A DNA stretch of 64,000 bases from Pegoplata infirma (taxonomy: Eukaryota > Arthropoda > Insecta > Diptera > Anthomyiidae): positions 113,858,778-113,922,777 of the forward strand of contig OY992536.1 of NCBI GenBank assembly GCA_963921195.1, read 5' to 3'. A program made the translations under genes and the position numbers. The notes under the pieces were generated by a model, which worked only from the letters and a program-made list of their open reading frames with translations, had not been told where the DNA came from and did not search any database. Positions 34,324-45,574 of this stretch are shown piece after piece (position 1 is the stretch's first letter; each line of letters opens with the position of its first letter).

Positions 34324-37300
34324 AAACATTCTTCCTTCCTGGGGGACGGGGTCTTTCGCAGAGGTTGAAAGCTCTCTGTCTGCTATCCACTTGGGGTTAG
34401 CAAGAAGCGATTCCTTTGTCTGAAATTCCCAAGCATCTCACAACTTCCGGTCTTAGACCAAGTGTTCCCTGGAAATGTCATGGAGGCACCCGCCTGATTG
34501 ACAGCCAAAGTGAGAAGGCGTACAGCATTGAGTATCCAGAGTGCATGTTAACACTGATGCGTCTCTGGAAATTAGGTGACACCCGACGACAATTTCTCAC
34601 TGAAACTCATCTGTATTTAACCGTCTAACGGTTCATCGGCCTAGCGGTGTGTTGGCAGCCCCAACTCTAGGATCGGATGCATTAGCCCAATCAGCTAATC
34701 ATCTTAAAAAAACCTGATTACAGAAACCAAAACAAATGAAATTAACCAACAGATTAACCCGATGACGACCTTCAGCTTTAAGAAATGGACACGATTTGGA
34801 ACCTGGAATGTCCGTACGCTTTTGAATACCACTTGTCTTGCACAAGTGTGTAAAGAATTTACTAAATATAACCTGCTCTTTATGGGACTATGTGAAACCA
34901 GATGGCATGAATCCGGTGAGTTCCCAACAGCTAATGGTTTAACCCTTATATACTCCGGTAGACCTGAAGATCAACCTAAAATGAACGGGGTTGGAATTCT
35001 CTTATCGAAAGAAGCGAAAAATGCTCTAATAGAATGGAAACCGCACTCTGACCGGATTATTACAGCCCGCTTTAGAACCCGCGCCAGAAATATAACCTGT
35101 GTGCACTGCTATGCACCCACAGAAACGGCAGATTCATCGGTAAAAGAAGATTTCTATGGCTTACTTTCTAGAGTAACCGCATCCACAAACCGCGGTGATA
35201 TAATGCTGTTAACAGGTGACTTTAACGCTCAATTGGGTCCTGAGAATAACGGTCTTGAAAAAGTCATGGGGAAACACGGTCTAGGAAGAATGACCGAAAA
35301 TGGCGAGCTTTTTGTTGAGACTTGTTTAAACAATAACCTAGTCATTGGTGGGACGCTATTTCCGCATAAAACAGTACACAAGGTTACATGGGTCTCCCCC
35401 GACCACGTAACTGAAAATCAGATTGACCACATTGCCATTAGCAGAAAATGGAGAGGGTCACTACTAGATGTTCGTAATAAACGTGGTGCCGACTGCGGCA
35501 GTGACCATCACCTTGTAGTTGGTACAATCCGTCTTAAAGTAGCGGCCATAAAAATGTTGGACAAAGCTCAACGAAAATATAATACTGATAAACTTAAAAT
35601 TCCAGAAGTTATGAACAATTACGTCGAATCGCTTCACGCTTCCTTACAAGCGAATTCGAACAATTCTGCGAACAATTGGCCTTCAATCAAAAACTGTTTT
35701 ATTAACGCCGCTAATGAACACGTAGGATTTAAGGAGACGAAAAGAAAGCAATGGATCTCGGACACCACCTGGAGCCTTATATCCGAAAGAAGAGACACAA
35801 AAGGACTATTAAATATGGCAAAAACTCGTAATGAAAAGTCAAGACTAAGCTCTTTATATTATACCTTAGACAAGAGAGTCAAAAAAAGTGCCCGTCAAGA
35901 TAAGCGCAAGTGGGTAGATGATTTGTCCAAAGAAGCTGAAACTGCTGCCGCAACTAATAGGACTAAAGATCTGTATAGAATTGCCAAGAAACTGACACAA
36001 AAAAGCTTTGTCACTAGCAAACCGCTTAAGACTTCCGACGGAGAGTTAATCACATCCAAAATAGCCCAAATGGATGTGTGGTCAAAGCACTACTCCTCTA
36101 TGCTTACCAACACATCTAACATTGCTCACAATCCATGTGAATGTATAAATCACAATGTTAGAAATGATATATCCATAGAATCTCCGGAAATTTCCGAAAT
36201 TATGGAGGCCATAATATGCATGAAAAACAACAAAGCCCCTGGTCCCGATAATATACCCCCTGAGTTACTTAAAGCATCCCCTGAAATAAGCGCTAAACTT
36301 ATCTACCCCATCATCAGAAACTTTTGGATAACTAATACACTATGTGACGAGTTAAAAGAAGGGCTTATTATTAACATACCAAAAAAAGGTGACTTGTCAC
36401 AATGCAAAAACTGGCGTGGTATCACTCTTATCAATATCGCAAACAAGATAATCTCTCAAATTATAAATAAAAGGCTATCAACCGCATTTGATCCTTTTAT
36501 ACGTAACGAGCAGGCTGGATTTCGTCCCAATAAATCATGTATCGACCACATAAATAGTCTACGTATAATAATCGAACAATCCGTTGAATGGAGAACGTCG
36601 CTTTACTTGGTCTTTATTGATTTCGAAAAAGCCTTCGATACCCTATCACACTCAGCTATATGGAGCGCACTTGCATGCAAAGGCACTCCCACAAAAATTA
36701 TTGATATTTTAAAAGGTCTTTATCACAATGCAAGCTGTCGTATTTTGCACGAGGGTTGTATTAGCAAATCATTTCCCATCAAAACAGGAGTTAGACAAGG
36801 TTGTGTCCTGTCACCTCTTCTATTTAACTTAGTCCTGGACAACATAATGTTAAAAGCATCAAGCGAGCAAAGGGGAATCACATGGGGACTTAACAAGCGG
36901 CTTGAAGACCTGGACTATGCTGACGACATATGTCTATTATCCCATAGCTACAATGATATGCAGGCCAAGCTTAATGCAGTACAGGCTGAAGCAGCTAAAA
37001 CTGGCTTAAAAGTAAATATTACCAAAACTAAGGTAATGAGAATTAATGCGGTAAACAACAGACCATTCACTATAAATGAACAGACACTCGAAGACGTCTC
37101 AGCATTCTGCTACCTTGGCAGCCTTTTAACTATTACTGGAGGTTCTGGGGACGATGTTAGAAACCGAATAAAAGCTGGTAAACAATCATTTGGCTTACTA
37201 AACCCCATTTGGCGATCAACGCAAATATCGAAAAGAACCAAACTTAATATATTCAACTCCTGCATAAAATCGACACTTCTTTATAGTTGTGAATCATGGA

Positions 37301-37725
37301 ATGCAGCACAGGCAGATATAAACTCGATACAAGTCTTCATAAACCGTTGTCTACGACGAATATTACGAATATTTTGGCCAGTCACCATTTCGAATGAAAG
37401 ACTATGGATCCAAACTTGCCAAACCCCTATAATCTTCGAAATACGGAAGAGAAAATGGCGCTGGCTGGGGCACACTTTGCGAAAGCCCACTGATGATGTG
37501 ACAAGAAATGCCATCGATTGGAACCCGCAAGGTAGCCGGCGTAGAGGCAGACCATCGCACACCTGGCGTCGCCAAATCGAAATTGAGGCTGGCAACCATA
37601 ATTTGAGCTGGAACGAAATTAAAAACCTAGCCTCGGACAGATCCAAATGGAATGAATTTGTTATGGCCCTATGCTCCTTATAGGAACTACGGGAACTAAT
37701 ATATATATATAAACATTCTTCCTTC
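34324..37725 (+). mobile_element. Intact single-ORF non-LTR retrotransposon with 15-bp TSD
   Basis: A perfect 15-bp direct repeat AAACATTCTTCCTTC lies at 34324-34338 and 37711-37725. Between them is a 3372-bp element: a 5' leader (34339-34761), one 973-codon frame, and a 27-bp tail ending in an (AT)n run instead of poly(A). Single frame, about 3.3 kb and a short simple-repeat tail fit the RTE-type group; I cannot prove the clade without an alignment. The perfect TSD, intact frame and higher GC than the surroundings indicate a recent insertion. The leader holds a 6-bp-stem hairpin (CTTGGG about 34390 with CCCAAG about 34428). Confidence 0.92.
34762..37683 (+). CDS. Endonuclease-reverse transcriptase of a non-LTR retrotransposon
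   Basis: The protein nicks target DNA and copies the element RNA at the nick (target-primed reverse transcription). N-terminal apurinic-type endonuclease domain, about residues 10-255: N16 in GTWNVRTL, E45 in CETRW, GDFNA (152-156) and SDHH (247-250) hold the expected catalytic and metal-binding residues. Reverse transcriptase, about 480-780: APGPDNIP, the NWRGITL and NEQAGFR segments, FIDFEKAFD (D620), GVRQGC (676-681) and YADD (719-722). The C-terminal region (about 830-973) has a WLGH..R segment and a GSRRRGRP basic stretch, usual in this group. All 973 codons are open from ATG to TAG. No RNase H or Cys-His region was noticed. This is the only apparently active transposon protein in the window. 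Confidence 0.95.
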   Translation: MTTFSFKKWTRFGTWNVRTLLNTTCLAQVCKEFTKYNLLFMGLCETRWHESGEFPTANGLTLIYSGRPEDQPKMNGVGILLSKEAKNALIEWKPHSDRIITARFRTRARNITCVHCYAPTETADSSVKEDFYGLLSRVTASTNRGDIMLLTGDFNAQLGPENNGLEKVMGKHGLGRMTENGELFVETCLNNNLVIGGTLFPHKTVHKVTWVSPDHVTENQIDHIAISRKWRGSLLDVRNKRGADCGSDHHLVVGTIRLKVAAIKMLDKAQRKYNTDKLKIPEVMNNYVESLHASLQANSNNSANNWPSIKNCFINAANEHVGFKETKRKQWISDTTWSLISERRDTKGLLNMAKTRNEKSRLSSLYYTLDKRVKKSARQDKRKWVDDLSKEAETAAATNRTKDLYRIAKKLTQKSFVTSKPLKTSDGELITSKIAQMDVWSKHYSSMLTNTSNIAHNPCECINHNVRNDISIESPEISEIMEAIICMKNNKAPGPDNIPPELLKASPEISAKLIYPIIRNFWITNTLCDELKEGLIINIPKKGDLSQCKNWRGITLINIANKIISQIINKRLSTAFDPFIRNEQAGFRPNKSCIDHINSLRIIIEQSVEWRTSLYLVFIDFEKAFDTLSHSAIWSALACKGTPTKIIDILKGLYHNASCRILHEGCISKSFPIKTGVRQGCVLSPLLFNLVLDNIMLKASSEQRGITWGLNKRLEDLDYADDICLLSHSYNDMQAKLNAVQAEAAKTGLKVNITKTKVMRINAVNNRPFTINEQTLEDVSAFCYLGSLLTITGGSGDDVRNRIKAGKQSFGLLNPIWRSTQISKRTKLNIFNSCIKSTLLYSCESWNAAQADINSIQVFINRCLRRILRIFWPVTISNERLWIQTCQTPIIFEIRKRKWRWLGHTLRKPTDDVTRNAIDWNPQGSRRRGRPSHTWRRQIEIEAGNHNLSWNEIKNLASDRSKWNEFVMALCSL

Positions 37726-37739
37726 ACCCAAAATATCAG

Positions 37740-39010
37740 ATTTTGAAAAACTTGTCTATAGAAAGTACATAAGATAAAACAAATTTTCGACTTCGATGTT
37801 TTTTAACATTTTTTGAGGTCATTTCCTTGATTCTGGTTCATTAGAGCTATAGAAAATTTTTAGTTTTCTGAGACATGTTTTCTTAAAAAAAGTCTTAGAT
37901 CCCAAACATTTTTTTTTCTAGAAATAGACTCAGGCTCATAGATATTTTTTATTGATAATGTCTGATATTCTAACACATTTTTTCTATAATAGACTCAGAT
38001 TCTCAAACGTATTTTCTATAGAAACGGTCTCGACTTTTGCAGGCATTTTTCCCAAATTTCCTTTAGATTTTGAGACATTTTGCCTGTATTACATTCTAAG
38101 ACATTTTTTAATTGAAAAAGTTTCACTTTGTGATAGATTTTTTCTATAGAAAAAGTACATGATACATTTTATCAATAGAAAAAATCTCAGATTCTGATAC
38201 ATTTTTTCTGTAGAAAAATTCTCAGATTCTGACACATTTTTCGTATCGAAAATGTCTCAAATTCTAGACATTATTCCTTTAGTAAAAGTCTATGATACTG
38301 AGACATTTATCCTACAGAAAAAGTATCAGATTTAAAAACATTTTTCAATAGCAAAATTTTGAGATTCTTTGAAATTAATAAAATAAATATTATTCCTTTT
38401 TCTTTTTTCTCCTCAGATTTTTCATTTAAAAAAATACTGAGATTTTTCCTGAAGAAACATTTTCAGATTATTCTTAAAATGTTTCCTATAGATTTTCTTA
38501 TAGAAAAATTCTCAAATTTTTCCAACAAAAAAATTCTCAAAATTTTCCCACAGAAAAAATGTCAAATTTTGGCTATAGAAAAGTTCTTAGATTTTTTCAT
38601 ATAGAAAAAATTCTGATTTTTCCAATAAAAAATTTTAATATTCCGGCACTTTTTCCCAGAAAAATTCTCAGATATTTCCTAACGAGATATGCTCAGATTT
38701 TTAAACAAAAAAATTTTCTGAATTTTTATACAGAAAAATTCTCAGATTTTTTACATAGAAAAAATAACTCATTATCAGACTTTTTCTATAGAAAAATTCT
38801 CAGATTTTTTTCTTTTTAAAAAGTTTTAATATTCCGAGACTTTTTCCTAGAAAAATTCTTAGATTTTTCCTAAAGAAATATGCACAGTTTTGTTCTACAG
38901 AAAATTTTTTAGAATTTTTCTACAGAAAAATTCTCTGATTTTTTATATAGAAAAATACCCACTGTCAGATTTTTTTCTATAGAAAGATTCTCAGATTAAT
39001 CATATAAAAA
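37740..39010. repeat. Palindromic minisatellite, array 4
   Basis: The longest stretch of the degenerate TTCTCAGAATCTGAGA/TTTTTCTATAGAAAAA units, here drifting to AAAATTCTCAGATTTTT forms with the second palindrome eroded. Open frames of 60-90 codons across it are repeat-derived (Phe/Lys/Ile-rich). Positions 39011-39701 hold no recognisable gene. Confidence 0.75.
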
Positions 39011-39709
39011 AATGTTAATAATATTCCAAAACTTTAGCAAAGGTGTTGCCAAACTTCATAAGAAAATATTTTCTGTTTACCGTTAGTTTTTTCAAGCTTT
39101 GCAACAGAATAAAAAAATAGTTTTGACGTTTTCATTTTGAAATGATAACAAAAAATTAAAAAGGTTGCCAGATTTATAAATCTACACTCAAAAATAAAAA
39201 AAAAAACGTTAAACTAAAAAAAATCGCAAAATTTATAAAAAAAAATCGGATTTTGTTCAAAAATAGCCAACCATTTCATAAATCGCCAAAAAATCGCCAT
39301 GTCGCCAAATCAAAAATTAAGACGCCAAACAAGTTAGAAAATAGCCACGTTTGGCGAGAAATCGCCATATCTGACAACCCTGGTTACGAGTCTTAAAATA
39401 TTCCATTTATTTTTTAAATCATTGTTTTTTTTCGTGCTTTTTCGCCACTTCTTGAAAGCTTCCGAAAAATGTTGTAGAATTTACAATCGAATGGTGAAAT
39501 AAAGTTAACAATAATTCCAGCAGTTTTTGCTCCACAGGAGAATGAGATTTAAACCGCGAAGATACACGAAAAGCAGTTTTCAAAAAAAAATACGTCGCTA
39601 TTTTAATTAAAAGTCCTGATATAAACAAATCCAAAAAAAGAAAACATTTGAAAACGAACTCTAATATTTATATAGTTTTTTTTACCTTACGCCCACTCTG
39701 TGGTACAGG

Positions 39710-41349
39710 CAGGCGCGGATCCAGGGGGGGGAGAATGGGATTTCTCCCCCCCCCCCCCAAAATGATTTCAAAAAAAAAAGAAAGAAAGAAAAGGAAAGGA
39801 AAAAAAAGAAAGGAAAAGGGAAAGGAAAAGGAAGGGAAAGGAACAAACATAGAAAGAAAATGGCCAGGATGTAAAAAATCCTTAGGAGAGGTATATAAAA
39901 TGTTTCAGAATTAAATAAATTGCGCATGACAAACTTAAGTCACAATCGAGTCGTTTGAATTTTCTAACCGAATAACTATCCTTATCATTTTTTAAGGAAA
40001 AGTATTATCTCAAATATTTTTTATAGAAAAATGTCTCAGAATTCCTGACTTAATCTTAAGGAAACAAAGTTCTTCTATGGGAAAATATATTTTTTTTATG
40101 GAAAATTGTTTAAAAATTTCTATTTTTGAAAAATCTTTTAGAATCTACGAATTTTTTTTATAAGAAAAATTTATCAAAATCTTTGATTTTTTTTTTTGGG
40201 AAAATGGCTTAAAACTTTTCTATAGAAAACTATATTACAACCTGAGATATTTTTAGTACGAAATATCTCTAAGAATCAGAATTTTTTTCCGTTGAAAGAT
40301 TTTGAGAATTTTTCTATAGAAAATGTGTCTCTAAATATTTAAATTAAAAAAAAAATGTTTCAGAACCTTGGAAAACATTAGAAGGCACTATAACCAAAAT
40401 TTTTTATTGAAAAATGCGATTAAATTTAAGGTCTTATTTTTAGAAAAGTGTATCAAAATTTTTTCATAAATATTTTGGAAACTGATAATTTTCTTTTACA
40501 AAATATGTTTCAGGGTCTAAGAATTTTTGAATATGAAAAAGTTTTAGAATCTGAGAATAACTTAAAAATATGGGAATTATTAATTATCAGAGATTGAAAA
40601 AATTTTTATAGAAAGAATGTCTTAGAATCTCAGATTATTGCTATAGAAAAAAGTGTAAAAATCTGAGACATTTTCTATAAGAAAATATTGAATCTGTGAG
40701 TTTTTCTGCAGAAAATACGATCTGAGAATTAAAAAAAAAATTACTTCAAAGTGTTTAAAATCCTAACATTTTTCTAAAGACAAATATCTCACAATCAGAT
40801 ATGAATAATGTTTTTATATAAAAAATATTTTAGAATCTACGAGTTTTTCTTAAGTAAAAATGTCTAAACATCTGAGAAATTTTTTGAAGGAAACATGTTT
40901 AAGTGTAATACTTCATTAAATTTTTTTTCGGAATATTAGACTTTTAGTAAAAAAATTTTAAATAAGAATTTTTTTATAGGCTAATTTTTATGGCTTTAAA
41001 GTCATAATATTAATATTTTCCAATAAAAACATACAACAAACTTCAAAAATTCCCAATTCTCGAGAGCATTTCTAAAAATTTGGAAATACAGTGAAATATT
41101 TTTTGAATCTTTTTTGTTTGTTTGCATAAAAATTGGATTACGACAGTCACAGTCAATCGTAGTTGTGAATAGGTCCATTTATTTGATTATAATCGGTCTT
41201 ATTTATGATTCCCCCTTGAGAAAAAAATGTTGAGTAGAAAAAGCACCACCCCCCCCCCCCCGACGCCACCCAAACTTTATTGCTTTACGAAATTTTTTTT
41301 GTAAAAAAAAAATCTCCCCCCCCAAATGAAATCCCTGGATCCGCGCCTG
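39710..41349. mobile_element. hAT MITE, CAGGCGCGGATCCAGGG ends
   Basis: 17-bp perfect inverted ends CAGGCGCGGATCCAGGG and a perfect 8-bp TSD GGTACAGG (39702-39709, 41350-41357). Just inside are homopolymer G and C runs (39723-39758; 41250-41262) and a pure purine tract at 39770-39845 that gives a Lys/Glu-rich frame of no significance. The centre (about 40000-40900) is palindromic minisatellite. Confidence 0.87.
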
Positions 41350-41991
41350 GGTACAGGGTATACTCACTTTGTGCAGATGTTTGTAACTACCCAAAATATT
41401 CGTCATAGACCCACCTTCAAGTATACTAAACGACTTAGAATCACTTTTTGAGTCAATTAAGCGATACCCATCCGTCTGGACTAATGAAATTGGAAACAAC
41501 TGGTTCAAGTTTTGAACTAGCTCCCATGCAAACGTTCCCTTTAAATATGTGTAAAATAACCCTAACCGTGTTTAAATAGGTATCTGGCAGGTAAACGTAT
41601 TTTGTATTAAAAAATAAACATTTTAAATTTTAAAGAGATCGAACCAGATCGAGTCCCCATATAAACAACCTTTCCGATTTTCTCATAAATCTCTCAAAAT
41701 TCATGAAATTTGTAAATTTTTTGTTTAAATGTTGTTTGTAGGTGTTTAACGCAGACTTTGGTAATCTAATTATAATTGGACCATTTCTAGACTTACAATT
41801 AATCCAAATATAAAATTTTTGCCGATATTCAGATAAATTGGTATATTGCCGACAAAAAACAGATTTTAAAAAAGAAAGACCGAATCGGATAGATGTTTGA
41901 ACTTGGGACCCATTTTTCGGAAAACACTGGTGTATGGTATTATATGGTCAATATTGACCAACTATAATTTTCTTAGTTGTTTTATAGGTAC

Positions 41992-42122
41992 CTACAGACG
42001 ACGCAATATTATGCACAATATTTTTGACGTTTACCCACAAATGGCATACATAAAAATACTGTATAAAATATTGTACTGAAAAAAATACATGCAGATTGAG
42101 CATAATATTGAATCGTCTGTAG
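41992..42122. mobile_element. 131-bp palindromic MITE
   Basis: CTACAGACGACGCAATATTA at 41992 pairs with TAATATTGAATCGTCTGTAG ending at 42122, with one unpaired base. TSD not resolved. A separate perfect 16-bp palindrome, TGGTCAATATTGACCA, is at 41945-41960. Other parts of 41358-42299 show nothing I can name. Confidence 0.5.
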
Positions 42123-42299
42123 AGGCCTTATCAAATCATTAACAAAAAAAATGGTCGTAAATGTTGAGCAATTTGCACTGGCAGTGTATGTACATTTCTT
42201 ATTGTAATTGCCAACGTTGGATAAGCATTGGCATTTCCATTAAAGCCAGCGCTCTGCCAGTACAATATTTTTGGTACGGTTGGCCATTTCTGACTAGGA

Positions 42300-42430
42300 T
42301 ATTACAGAAAAATTCTCAGAAAAAATCTGACCATGAGTCAGATTTTTCAGAATCTTTCTTTTCAATAGAAAGATTCTGAGATTTTTCATGTAAAAAATGT
42401 TTATATTCCGACACTTTTTCCTATAGGAAA
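42300..42430. repeat. Palindromic minisatellite fragment and a solo hAT end
   Basis: Short run of TTCTCAGA/TTTCTATAGAAA units. Downstream, 42490-42627 is a pyrimidine tract ending CCATGCATCCGCGCCTG, which matches the right end of the 39710-41349 family without a matching left end nearby: a truncated relative. Confidence 0.5.
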
Positions 42431-42644
42431 ATAATAATATTAGAAATATACATAAATTTTTGATTTCTTAGCATTTTTCACAAAATTATTTCTCTGGATT
42501 ATTTCCTTTTTTTCTCTTTCCTTTTTACCTCTCCTCTCCTTTCTTTTTCTTTTGTATTTTTTTATTTCGAATTCGGTTTAAGAGGGGGTGTCTGTAAATT
42601 TTCTTTCCCCCCATGCATCCGCGCCTGATTCTGTAGCCCCATAC

Positions 42645-43602
42645 TAGGGCTGCCTATACCGGACCGGTATTAGAAAATCGGTATTTCGATATTGGAAAAT
42701 TTTCAATACCGAATTTTCGGTATTTTCGGTATTCATAAAAACAGTATTTTTTAATTCATTTCATGAATTTATTTACTTTAAAAAATTCACATATTTAACA
42801 AAAAAAACTATTTATAAGGAAATTCACAAACTTTTATTAAAATGACATTTTAAACATGTCCTTTAAATCCTTAAAAAGTGTATCCTTGAAGTCCTCAAAG
42901 TGTTACAAACAAATACCAACAATAGTTCTTCAAGTTTTGCAAGTCGCAAAAAGGTGGTCAAAATCTACTGCATAGTAAAAGTTTAATAAATTTTGTTTGG
43001 ATATTTACCCTTTTTCCATTTAAGCAAAAATTTAAGTCCAATTACCTTACTAAAATTTTGTATATGGGTAGAAGTGAGTTAAGCTAATGCAAAACAGTTT
43101 ACAAAAATATTGGTTTTTAACCGTTACCTGCGTTTTTATTGTCCCCTGTAAAATTATAAAAATGGTCTATTCGTACTTATTCACCTGAACTGTTCAATTA
43201 TTGAAATAAAATCTGTAATAAACGAATAATAAAACATGCACCTTAGCTATTTAAATTATTTTTTCATTTTTATTGAGAAACAAAATTTCATAAACACGCT
43301 AAATTAATCGTTTATCGCGTCAAAATCACGGCACCACTTTGAATAACAATAACTTTTATATTTAAAAATCAGAGCTGTATTATAAAAAGTATGTCGAAAT
43401 CATTCTTTATTTGGAAACTAAGGGAATTTCACAATAAATTGATAACATTAAAATTATTTTGTAAAATATTTTTTTGGAAATAGTCATATAAATTTTACTT
43501 TAAATCAAAAAAAAGTTGTATGCAATACCGAAATCGAAATTGACTAAAAATCGGTATTTCGAATTTGAAAAACGGCCTCGAATTTCGGTATTGGCAGCCC
43601 TA
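42645..43602. mobile_element. hAT MITE, CGGTAT-rich
   Basis: Ends TAGGGCTGCCTATACCG and the complement of TAGGGCTGCCAATACCG, with a perfect 8-bp TSD CCCCATAC (42637-42644, 43603-43610). Subterminal regions have CGGTATTTCGA/TCGGTATT words. No transposase. It ends 17 bp before the reverse-transcriptase fragment, and an open frame runs from one into the other by accident. Confidence 0.87.
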
Positions 43603-43619
43603 CCCCATACTGTCCTCTC

Positions 43620-44040
43620 TGAAACAGTTTCTGGTGTAAAGCAAGGCAGTTTACTTTCACCGCTTTTATTTTCTCTTTATATTAATGATCTACATGACCA
43701 ACTCGAAGGTGGTATCTATATAGAGGAACTAAATGTAAGACTGCTCCTTTACGCAGATGATATTGTGATATTGTCTGAAGAAATAGAAGTTCTGCAAAAC
43801 ATGATTGACAAACTATCAAATTACTGTGATTTTTGGAATTTTGAGGTCAATCTAGCTAAGTCAAAGATCATGGTATTTAGAAATGGTGGCAAATTGTCAA
43901 GAAGAGAAAAATGGTTGTTCAAAGGTGAAGAAATAGATATAGTGAACGAGTACAATTATCTTGGCATGGTTTTGACCCCTAAAATGGTATTTACGAAGCA
44001 CTTTCAGAAAAGAACCGGTTCTGCAAAAAGTAGTATAAAC
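43620..44040 (+). pseudogene. Reverse transcriptase fragment, segment 1
   Basis: Open frame with GVKQGSLLSPLLFSLYINDL (motif 4) and LLLYADDIVIL (catalytic YADD at about 43750-43761), followed by CDFWNFEVNLAKSKIM and YLGMVLT, the usual order after the active site. It lacks everything upstream of motif 4. The frame stops at the foldback insertion and resumes at 47474. Not functional. Confidence 0.85.
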
Positions 44041-44573
44041 TAGAGCCTACGGTCAGGACCGGTTACCCGGGTAGACCGAAAACCGGTCTACCCGGGTAGA
44101 CCGGTCTTTTTATTAACATATTTTTTTTTCAAAAATTTCTCATTTCCACCATTTTTAAGAACAAATAAAGAGTCAAACTGAAATATTATGTAGAGAAAGT
44201 GAATTTTTTTCAAAACTTAAGAACAATTTATTTTTTTTTTTTCATTAAAAATGAAAAATGCTGATATCTCAAAAACTAAGCAAGATAGAGCACAACGGAG
44301 AAAATTTTCAAAAGAAAGACAACAAAGAAAAATATGGAACAGCCTTCCTCTATCCATGTGTGGACTCAATAGGTCCGAAATTTTGAATTAAAAATTCGAA
44401 TTCCGGAAAATTTTAAAAAGCCAATATCTCGGTAAGTATTGCCCACACGATAAAAAGTCCAATGACATTTTTGTTGCTCTTTACTTGAAGAACTTGACCA
44501 CAGAATATCCGAAAGCCCTGAGATCAAAAGTTTTTGAGCTATTTGAGTTTTAATTTTTTTAGGACCCCAAAAC

Positions 44574-45506
44574 TAACCTGACCAACCATTCCGCTTTTGG
44601 CGGGATTATCCCGCTTTTTGATGTCCCATCCCGCCTTGAATTTCAATCCCGCTTTTTACACGAAAGTCCCGCTTCATCACGCTTTATCCCGCTTTTTGAC
44701 CTTTAAATAATATTTTAAATTTTTTAAATAGTATTTTGAGTATGATTGTTCTGCAGTAATTTTAACCATTTTTTTTTTCTATTTTTGAGCATATAAATAT
44801 GGTAACATTTAGAATTTCTTACCGTATCTAAAAAAAAAAATTAAAGAAAATTACTCCTAAAATTGTGTTGGAACTCGAAAAAATTCCCAATAACTTTTTA
44901 AACGTTTATTTTGAAAAAAGAAATAATTTGATTTTGATTTTTAAAAATTAAAAAAAAAAAAATTTTTATTTTTGTTTCGAGACGGGTGGTCCATATTCTA
45001 AAAAAAAATTTAAATGACCTGAAATAAGTACCTAGTAAAATTTTAACTCTTTGACCCCGCGAAAATTGGTCAAAGTTTCGAGTTTTGGGCAAAATTTAAC
45101 TAAATTTAAGAACAAATTTTATCAAAATGCTCAAAACAAAATAGTTTTTGTTTAATTTTGCCCAAACGTACTCAGATAAGAAATATATTATTTTCGAGAT
45201 ATCGGTAACCCATATTAATGTGGTACAAAATATAATTTTTGAATTTGACACATTTTAAAAATCCGCAAAATAATTATTTTTTTTTTAATTTCCTCAAACA
45301 AATCCACCATGTTTGAAAACTTTGACTAGGAATATATTTATTCCTAATCAATAAATTAAAATCGATTGAAAATTATGAATTTTTATACTTTTTCGAACTG
45401 TTACAAACTTAGTGGAGGGTATTAAAAAGTCCCGCTTTTTAGACCAAAATCCCGCTTTTTCAACCTTTCCATCCCGCTTTTCAGACAAAAACAGTTGGTC
45501 AGGTTA
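44574..45506. mobile_element. hAT MITE nested in the foldback
   Basis: 13-bp perfect inverted ends TAACCTGACCAAC and a perfect 8-bp TSD CCCAAAAC (44566-44573, 45507-45514). The opposite arm of the host foldback (about 46818-46835) gives the uninterrupted site. Subterminal regions repeat ATCCCGCTTTTT words. No gene. Confidence 0.88.
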
Positions 45507-45574
45507 CCCAAAACCCATTTTTTTATGAGTTTAAATGCCGATTTCTCAAAATTTTTGTTCTAGGACGGGGACAA

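Noticed and set aside
34339..34440. HDV-like self-cleaving ribozyme at the retrotransposon 5' end
   Set aside because: I could not build the nested double pseudoknot by hand; only one simple hairpin was found. Left as a test, not a feature.
34416..34628. 70-codon frame in the retrotransposon leader as a possible ORF1
   Set aside because: No Cys-His, RRM or coiled-coil pattern is visible and it ends 134 bp before the main frame. It could be a leader peptide but I cannot support it.
39648..39927. Lys/Glu-rich frame and its antisense Phe-rich partner
   Set aside because: Produced by the purine tract at 39770-39845 inside a hAT MITE; no protein features.
43516..43619. N-terminal 35 codons of the reverse-transcriptase frame
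   Set aside because: These bases belong to the end of the MITE 42645-43602, its TSD and the retrotransposon TSD; the join is accidental.
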